Below, piece after piece: positions 23,560 to 28,456 of a stretch of 28,456 bases of DNA. Origin of the DNA: JALZKA01 sp963725035 (GTDB lineage: Bacteria; Actinomycetota; Thermoleophilia; Solirubrobacterales; 70-9); contig CAVRWX010000007.1 of NCBI GenBank assembly GCA_963725035.1, positions 1-28,456 on the forward strand, given 5' to 3'. The notes beneath the pieces are model-generated. The model saw only the letters and a program-made list of their open reading frames with translations, was not told where the DNA came from and searched no databases. Made by a program: the position numbers and the translations under genes. Numbering within the stretch: the first letter of the stretch is position 1; each line of letters opens with the position of its first letter.

Positions 23560-24763
23560 GAGGCGATGCAGAGGACCGCGTTGTGGCCGCCGAAGCCGAA
23601 CGAGTTCGAAACGCCGATGTGGCGCGCCCCGCCGTTGCCCGACGCCGTGGCGAGCGGGCGCGCGTCGTTGGGGACGTAATCGAGGTCGAGGCCTTCGTCG
23701 GGCTCGCCGTAGCCGAGGGTGGGCGGTGCGATCTCGCGGCGGAGAGCGCCGAGGGTCGCGATCGCCTCGACGGCGCCCGCGGCGCCCAGGAGGTGGCCGA
23801 TCGCGGACTTGGTCGAGGAAACGGGGACGCGGTGTGCGTCCTCGCCCAGGGCGAGCTTGAGCGCCTCGGTCTCCGAGCGGTCGTTGAGGGGCGTAGACGT
23901 GCCGTGGGCGTTCACGTAGTCGATCTCGGAGGGCTCGATCCCGGCGTCCTCGAGCGCCAAGCGTGACTGCGCGAGCGGCCGCACGGCCCGACGGGTCGGG
24001 GGCGGTCAGGTGGTGGGCGTCGGAGGTGGCGGCGTAGCCGATGAGCTCACCCAGAACCTCGGCGCCACGTTCGCTCGGCTGATTCAGCGTCCTCCAGGAC
24101 GAGGACGCCGGCCCCCTCCCCCATCACGAAGCCGTCGCGGCGGGCATCGAAGGGACGGGAGATGCCGGTGGGCGATGTGGCGGCCATCGAGCCGAAGGCG
24201 GCGATCGCGATCGGGGTAAGCGTCGCTTCGGCGCCGCCGCAGACGACGGCGTCCGCGTCGCCCGCCTGGATCATGCGCGCCGCGGCGCCGATCGCGTGGG
24301 CCCCGGCGGCGCAGGCCGAGACGATCCCGTACGTCTGGCCGTGGATGCCATGGCGCATGGCGACGGCCGCGGCGGCGGCGTTGCCCATCATGAGCGGCAC
24401 GGACAGGGGCGAGACGGCGTCCGGACCGCGCTCGCGCAGGATGCCGACCTGCTCCTCGAGAGAGGTGAGGCCGCCGATTCCGGTGCCGATCACGCAGCCG
24501 ATGCGGTCGTGGTCGATTTCTTCGGCGTCGAGACCGGCGGCCTCGATCGCCTCGTCGCCCGCGACGATGCCGAGCTGCGTGAAGCGGTCGGCGCGGCGCG
24601 CCTCCTTGCGGCTCAGGTGGTCCGTGGGCTCGAACTCGTCACAGCTGCCCTCGCCATCGGCAATGCCGCAGCGGCCGGCGATCCAGCCGTCGAGGAGTGA
24701 CTGGGCGCCGACGCCGAGCGGCGTGACTGCGCCCGTCCCGGTGATGACGACGCGACGGGTCAT
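23556..24763 (-). CDS. fabF: 3-oxoacyl-ACP synthase II, FabF (two frameshifts)
   Basis: A condensing enzyme that elongates acyl-ACP with malonyl-ACP. Start MTRRVVITGTGAVTPLGVG at ATG 24763, overlapping the acpP stop (ATGA). Catalytic residues are C151 in VSACAAGAHAIG, His in NAHGTSTPLNDRSE, and Lys and His in SSTKSAIGHLLGAAG, with the FGFGGHNA signature at the end. The frame breaks near 24070 (AA for A) and 23957 (GG for G). Removing both bases gives SAERRGAEVLGELIGYAATS joined through AVTLALEDAGIEPSEIDYVN, 401 residues in all, normal for FabF. These are the only breaks in the FAS-II operon and are probably sequence errors, since an inactive fabF here would be damaging. Confidence 0.92.
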
Positions 24764-25008
24764 TCGGCTTTCTTGACCACGAGGTCGATGACCTGGCCGA
24801 CTGTCGTGAGGCCCTTCAAGTCGTCGCCTTCCAGGCGGACGCCGAACTCTTCCTCGACGATCTGTGCGAGCTCGACGAGATCGAGCGAGTCGACGTCGAG
24901 GGCCTCGAACTCGGCCTCGCGGGAGATGTCGTCCGGCTCGGCTCCGACCTCGGCGAGACCGTCGAAGATGACCTTCTGGACGTTGCCCGTTTCAGCTTTC
25001 GTAGTCAT
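24760..25008 (-). CDS. acpP: Acyl carrier protein
   Basis: A small acidic carrier of 82 residues. S41 in DVDSLDLVELAQ receives the 4'-phosphopantetheine arm that carries the growing chain. Four-helix ACP pattern, with the acidic helix II (LVELAQIVEEEF) that docks FAS enzymes. The ATG at 25008 has AAGGA eight bases upstream. The end overlaps fabF by 4 bp, and fabG ends 23 bp upstream, the only gap of any size inside the operon. The independent ribosome binding site fits the need for high ACP output. Confidence 0.96.
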   Translation of the reverse strand: MTTKAETGNVQKVIFDGLAEVGAEPDDISREAEFEALDVDSLDLVELAQIVEEEFGVRLEGDDLKGLTTVGQVIDLVVKKAE

Positions 25009-25031
25009 TAGTTGTTCCTTTCGTTCGTTGC

Positions 25032-25775
25032 TTAAGCGCTGAGGCCGCCGTCGACGGTCAGCGTGGTTCCGGTCACGTAGCTGGCCTCCGGGGAGGCGAG
25101 GAAGCGGATGCAGGCGGCGACCTCTTCGGGGGTGCCGGCGCGGCGGGCGGGTATCTCGCCCAGCGCGTCGCCGTTCACGTCTTCCGTGAACTTCGTGTCG
25201 ACGAGCCCCGGCGCGACCGCGTTCACGGTGACGTTGCGGCGAGCGACCTCGACGGCGATGGTCCGGGTCATGCCGATGAGCCCGGCCTTGGACGCGGCGT
25301 AGTTGGCCTGGCCGGCGTTGGCGCGGGGGCCGACGATCGAGGCGACGTTCACGATGCGGCCGTAGCGGGCGCGCAGCATCGGCCCCAGGGCGCGGCGGGT
25401 TGTGCGGAAGGCGGCGGAGAGGTTGGTGTCGACGACGCGCTCCCAGGCGTCGTCGCCGAGCTGGGGGGAGAGGCCGTCGTCGCGGATGCCGGCGTTGTTG
25501 ACAAGGACGAGCACAGGGCCGTACTCCTCCTCGAGCGCGGTGAAGACGTCGTCGAGCGCCTCGCCGTCGCGGACATCGCCCGCGACGAGGGTCGCAACGC
25601 CGCCGTGGTCGGTGATCTCCTTTGCGACCGCTTCGGCGCCTTCGGAATCGGAGCGGTAGTTGATGGCGACGGGCCAGCCGTCCTCGGCGAGCGCGCGAGC
25701 AACGGCCGCGCCGATCCCGCGCGAGCCGCCGGTGATGAGCGCGCAGCCCTGCGGGTCTGCCGTTTGTGGACTCAG
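25032..25775 (-). CDS. fabG: 3-oxoacyl-ACP reductase FabG, CTG start
   Basis: An NADPH-dependent SDR that reduces 3-oxoacyl-ACP. The open frame upstream of GTG 25514 continues without a break to a TGA and contains no ATG, GTG or TTG in the N-terminal part. The cofactor motif LITGGSRGIGAAVARALA lies in that part, so translation must start before it. The only fitting codon is CTG 25775 (MSPQTADPQGCALITGG), which overlaps the fabH TGA as CTGA, the same 4-bp overlap used elsewhere in the operon. This gives 247 residues, the normal FabG length. Other motifs are NNAG about 93-96, S146, Y159 and K163 (YAASK). Alternatives are a sequence error in an original ATG or GTG. Confidence 0.92.
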   Translation of the reverse strand: MSPQTADPQGCALITGGSRGIGAAVARALAEDGWPVAINYRSDSEGAEAVAKEITDHGGVATLVAGDVRDGEALDDVFTALEEEYGPVLVLVNNAGIRDDGLSPQLGDDAWERVVDTNLSAAFRTTRRALGPMLRARYGRIVNVASIVGPRANAGQANYAASKAGLIGMTRTIAVEVARRNVTVNAVAPGLVDTKFTEDVNGDALGEIPARRAGTPEEVAACIRFLASPEASYVTGTTLTVDGGLSA

Positions 25776-26773
25776 AACTCACCACGGGCCTCCCATTCGA
25801 CGACGGTCGCGGCCCACGTGAGGCCGGCCCCGAAGGCGGCGAGGAGGACGGTGTCGCCGCTTCGGATCGCGCCGGCATCGGCCGCGTCGCAGAGGGTGAT
25901 GGGGATCGAGGCCGCCGACGTGTTGCCGAAGCGCGAGATGGACTCCGCAACGCGCTCGGGGTCGAGGCCGAGGCGGCGGGTCAAGGCGGCGAGGATCCGC
26001 GCGTTCGCCTGGTGAAAGACGAAGTGGTCGATCTCGCCGATCTCCACGTTGGCCGCCTCCGCGGCCTCGAGCGCCGCCTGTGACATGCGGTCGACGGCCT
26101 CGCGAAAGGTGTCGTGACCCTGCATGTGGATGATGGCCTCGTCGCGCTCGGCGGTGATCAGCTCCGACAGGGAGCCGTCGCTGCCCATGGCAAACGGGCC
26201 GACGCCCGCGCCGGAAGCTTCGCCTAGCACGACAGCTCCGGCGCCGTCACCAAAGAGGGCCGCCGTCGCGCGGTCGTCTGGATCGACGTGAGATGCAAGG
26301 CGCTCGGCACCGACCACGAGAATTCGATCGGCTCGTTTGGTTTCGATCTGGGCGGTCGCCAGCGCGAGCGCGCTGAGGAAGCCCGTGCACGCCGCCTGCA
26401 CGTCCACCGCGCCGGCGTTCGAGTGGAGGCGCGCGGCAAGCATCGGAGCGAGCGCCGGGGTGAGCCGGTCGTGGCTGACCGTTGCGACGAGGATCTGATC
26501 GAGCTCGGTGCCCCTGAGGTCCATCGCGTCAAGTGCGCGCTCCGCGGCAGACTGCGCAAGGTCGAGAAGCGTCTCGCCCTCACCCAGGACGTGGCGTTCG
26601 CTGATGCCCGTCCGCTCGACGATCCACTCGGGGTCGATGCCCAAACGCGCGGCGATGGGCTCATTCGGCACGACATGGGGCGGCACGGCCGCAGCGATGC
26701 TCAGGATGCCGGCGCGCCGTGTCGCCGGCTCAGGCTGGAAGCGGCGCTCGCGGGCTGTGGCGAGCTCAGGCAT
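25772..26773 (-). CDS. fabH: 3-oxoacyl-ACP synthase III, FabH
   Basis: This starts fatty acid synthesis by condensing an acyl-CoA primer with malonyl-ACP. It has 333 residues and an intact frame. The triad is complete: C129 in VQAACTGFLSAL, H254 in HFVFHQANARI, N284 in RFGNTSAAS. ATG 26773 overlaps the fabD end by 8 bp and has GGAG seven bases upstream. The N-terminus has about 20 extra residues before AGILSIAAAVPPHVVPN compared with short FabH proteins. Primer choice (acetyl or branched) cannot be told from these motifs. Its stop overlaps the fabG CTG start. Confidence 0.95.
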   Translation of the reverse strand: MPELATARERRFQPEPATRRAGILSIAAAVPPHVVPNEPIAARLGIDPEWIVERTGISERHVLGEGETLLDLAQSAAERALDAMDLRGTELDQILVATVSHDRLTPALAPMLAARLHSNAGAVDVQAACTGFLSALALATAQIETKRADRILVVGAERLASHVDPDDRATAALFGDGAGAVVLGEASGAGVGPFAMGSDGSLSELITAERDEAIIHMQGHDTFREAVDRMSQAALEAAEAANVEIGEIDHFVFHQANARILAALTRRLGLDPERVAESISRFGNTSAASIPITLCDAADAGAIRSGDTVLLAAFGAGLTWAATVVEWEARGEF

Positions 26774-27602
26774 TGGCGGGCTCCAGCGCTTCGAGGTTTC
26801 GCTTGACGAGACGGGTGAGGACGGTGCCTGGCCCGGTCTCGACCCACTCGTCGATGCTGTGGCGGCGGAGCTCGAGCACGGTGTCCTGCCAGCGGACCGG
26901 CAAGACGAGCGCCGACGCGAGCTCGTCTCGGGGCGAGACGAAATGCCGGGTACTGATGCACGAGAGGACCGGGAAGGCGGGCTCGGAGAAGTCGGTATCC
27001 GCGAGCGCCGCGCGGTAGCCGGCGAGCGCGGGCTCCATCTCGGGCGAGTGGAAGGCGCCCTTCACGGGGAGGCGGATGGCACGGGCGCCCCGGTCCTTGA
27101 CCTCGCGTCGCGCCGCGTCGAGTGAGTCGCGGGGACCGGCGAGGATGGTCTCGTCGGGAGCGTTCAGGTTCGCGACGGTCAGGCCTGTGGTGCGAGCGAC
27201 CTCGACGGCGAGCTCGGGACTGCCCAGGACGGCGAGCATGCCGCCTCCACCCCGCTCCGCTGCCTCTTGCATGAGCTCGCCGCGGCGTGCGGCGAGGCGC
27301 ATGCCGTCCGCGTGGTCGAGTGCGCCGGCGGCGGCCAGTGCTGCGAGCTCGCCCAGCGAGTGGCCCGCCGCTGCGGCGGGATGCGGACGGCCGAGCTGCT
27401 CCCAGCCGGCGAGGGACGCGCAGTAGATGGCGGGCTGGGCGAAGCGGGTTCCGTCCGCGACATGCTCGAAGGGGTCGGCGCCGACCAGCTCGATCGCAAG
27501 GTCGAGGAGGTCGGGGCGGTACTCGGCGACGGTGTCGCGCATGCCCTCTTCGTGGCTTCCTTGGCCAGGGAAGAGCAGCGCTGTGTGGGGGAGCTCGCGC
27601 AT
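26766..27602 (-). CDS. fabD: Malonyl-CoA:ACP transacylase, FabD
   Basis: Loads malonyl groups onto ACP. It has 278 residues and an intact frame. The N-terminal LLFPGQGSHEEGM motif, the nucleophile S82 in AAGHSLGELAALAAAGAL, and H185 in GAFHSPEMEPAL complete the catalytic pair. It is the first gene of the FAS-II operon. The ATG at 27602 has GGGAG directly against it, too close for a normal ribosome binding site, so initiation may be weak or use another signal. About 100 bp with a long inverted repeat separate it from the response regulator on the same strand; the operon promoter should lie there. Confidence 0.94.
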   Translation of the reverse strand: MRELPHTALLFPGQGSHEEGMRDTVAEYRPDLLDLAIELVGADPFEHVADGTRFAQPAIYCASLAGWEQLGRPHPAAAAGHSLGELAALAAAGALDHADGMRLAARRGELMQEAAERGGGGMLAVLGSPELAVEVARTTGLTVANLNAPDETILAGPRDSLDAARREVKDRGARAIRLPVKGAFHSPEMEPALAGYRAALADTDFSEPAFPVLSCISTRHFVSPRDELASALVLPVRWQDTVLELRRHSIDEWVETGPGTVLTRLVKRNLEALEPANA

Positions 27603-27653
27603 CTCCCGATACTTGTCCGAAGATTGCGTTTGGTGATACCTCTGGTCGCCCGG

Positions 27654-27693
27654 ACCCCCCGATCGGCGGGGTATGCGCGGAGGGTCGGGGGGT
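27654..27693. promoter_or_regulatory. Inverted repeat between the response regulator and fabD
   Basis: ACCCCCCGA (27654-27662) and TCGGGGGGT (27685-27693) are exact 9-bp inverted arms around a 22-base loop, itself G-rich with a GATCGGC / GCGCGG core. On the minus strand the next bases are CCGGGCGACC, with no T-run, so it is not a standard terminator. It could be a transcription barrier after the regulator or an operator of the FAS-II operon. Confidence 0.4.
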
Positions 27694-27704
27694 GAAAGAC
27701 AGCT

Positions 27705-28307
27705 CTACGTGATGAGGCCGTGCCGCTGCGCGGCCTTGACGGCCTGGGCGCGGTTGCGAACGCCGAGCTTGCGATAGATGGCGGAGGTGTGCTCCTTCAC
27801 GGTGTGGGGCGAGAGGTAGAGGACCTCTGCGATCTCGGCGTTCGTCTCGCCGCGCGAGATGTGGGAGACGACCTCGCGCTCGCGGGCGGTGAGCTGTGCC
27901 TCGCCCTGCTCGGAGGTCTGGATGAAGACCTCCTGGCCGAGGGCGACCATGCGGACTGCGCGCACGACGTCGGCGGCTCCCCAGTCCTTGGAGACGAAGC
28001 CGGAGGCACCGGCGGCGCGGGCGACGGCGGGCGAGATGCGCCCGGCTCCCGAGATGAGGAGGACGCGCAGGTCGGGATGGACGCGGCGGAGCTCTTCCGC
28101 GACCTCGGCGCCGGACTCGCCGGCGAGGAAGAGGTCGACCAGCGCGACGTGCGGCTTTGTGCGGGCCGCTTCGACCAGGGCGTCCTTTCCGTTCGTGGCG
28201 GCGGCGCAGCTCTCGACCCAGCTCTGACGCTCGAGCAGGAGGCGGAAGCCCCAGTGGACCACGTCGTGGTCGTCGACGACGAGGATGCGCGTTGGCTCAG
28301 GCGCCAT
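27705..28307 (-). CDS. NarL/FixJ-type response regulator
   Basis: A two-component response regulator of 200 residues. The receiver domain has the acidic pair D12/D13 (ILVVDDHD), phospho-acceptor D58 (VALVDLFLAG), and K107 (GFVSKDWGA). The output LuxR-type HTH is at about 138-198 (LTAREREVVSHISRGETNAE; LSPHTVKEHTSAIYRKLGVR). The ATG at 28307 has GGAGG seven bases upstream and overlaps the stop of the sensor-kinase gene by 11 bp, so they are co-translated. It lies just upstream of fabD on the same strand. Control of the FAS-II operon is possible but not shown. Confidence 0.93.
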   Translation of the reverse strand: MAPEPTRILVVDDHDVVHWGFRLLLERQSWVESCAAATNGKDALVEAARTKPHVALVDLFLAGESGAEVAEELRRVHPDLRVLLISGAGRISPAVARAAGASGFVSKDWGAADVVRAVRMVALGQEVFIQTSEQGEAQLTAREREVVSHISRGETNAEIAEVLYLSPHTVKEHTSAIYRKLGVRNRAQAVKAAQRHGLIT

Positions 28308-28456
28308 CGCTGTCCTCCGTGGGACATACGAGGCGGAGGCGCCAGCGGTGGTTGTCGAGAGGGCCGAACTCAACTACGCCCTCGTGCTGGAGGGCTTCGA
28401 TGGAGGCGAGGCGCAGACCGAGGCCGGTGCTCTGCCCGCTCGGCGGCTCCTTCACT
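28297..28456 (-). CDS. Sensor histidine kinase, C-terminal fragment
   Basis: The last 52 or so codons of a gene that enters from the right edge. The frame reads KEPPSGQSTGLGLRLASIEA and ends RLRLVCPTEDSDGA at TGA 28299-28297. GQSTGLGLRLA matches the G2 box of the HATPase_c domain, and the ending strands fit the end of that domain. The direct 11-bp overlap with a NarL-type regulator supports a NarX/DegS-like sensor kinase. The sensing part lies outside the window. Confidence 0.7.
   Translation of the reverse strand, partial: VKEPPSGQSTGLGLRLASIEALQHEGVVEFGPLDNHRWRLRLVCPTEDSDGA

Noticed and set aside
22261..23679. A 472-codon plus-strand open frame opposite the carboxyltransferase and the fabF end
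   Set aside because: Shadow of a well-supported coupled gene; composition dominated by Arg, Asp, Gly and Ala.
1..28456. tRNA, rRNA, CRISPR, insertion sequence or prophage signals
   Set aside because: No cloverleaf, direct-repeat array, transposase or integrase motif was seen by eye; short RNAs could still be missed without a covariance-model search.

Overview
The window is GC-rich and densely coded. It fits a member of the Actinomycetota, perhaps a deep branch such as the Thermoleophilia. This is an inference from four things: codon use, an InhA-like enoyl reductase paired with a MaoC-type dehydratase, a Gram-positive/actinobacterial SOS box (CGAACATATGTTCG), and very tight gene packing with stop/start overlaps. 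No rRNA, tRNA, CRISPR array, insertion sequence or phage gene was seen.

Layout. (1) 1-1533, minus strand: moaA, a small HTH+TOBE (molybdate-binding type) regulator and the first codons of a lipoprotein, probably the molybdate-binding protein. This joins molybdenum cofactor synthesis to molybdate sensing and uptake. (2) 1587-2756, plus strand: a small four-helix membrane protein and a class I glutamine amidotransferase. (3) 2724-8594, minus strand: an amine-utilisation operon of APC permease, gamma-glutamylamine synthetase-like GS, PuuD-like hydrolase, aldehyde dehydrogenase and SDR. (4) 8658-12082, plus strand and divergent from (3): a choline/ethanolamine-kinase-like protein and a DAO-GcvT (dimethylglycine/sarcosine dehydrogenase-like) flavoenzyme. 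A FadR-type GntR regulator (minus strand) and a type III glutamine synthetase, glnN (plus strand), follow. (5) 15248-19046: a membrane-anchored coiled-coil protein, two unknown proteins, an acyl-CoA dehydrogenase and a GerMN/peptidoglycan-binding/L,D-transpeptidase lipoprotein. (6) 19080-20237: dinB with an SOS box over its start. (7) 20212-27602, minus strand: a nearly complete FAS-II operon, fabD-fabH-fabG-acpP-fabF-carboxyltransferase-SGNH hydrolase-maoC-fabI. Most of its genes are joined by 4-bp stop/start overlaps. (8) 27705-28456, minus strand: a NarL-type response regulator and the end of its sensor kinase.

How the genes work together. Regions 3 and 4 resemble the Puu gamma-glutamylation route (GS-like, ALDH, PuuD, permease). 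The usual FAD oxidase PuuB is missing, and a tetrahydrofolate-linked DAO-GcvT enzyme and a choline-kinase-like protein sit beside it, so the substrate may be a methylated or choline-derived amine. Region 7 encodes all four steps of the fatty-acid elongation cycle plus malonyl loading, ACP and a carboxyltransferase.

Data quality. Sixteen single-base frameshifts can be located, most of them one-base length changes in short homopolymers. Fourteen lie before 12.45 kb and two in fabF; the 10.6 kb between 12,954 and 23,555 has none. Each affected gene regains its family's usual length when these bases are corrected. I therefore annotate them as whole genes with probable sequence errors rather than as decayed genes. 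fabG is intact only if it starts at a CTG codon.
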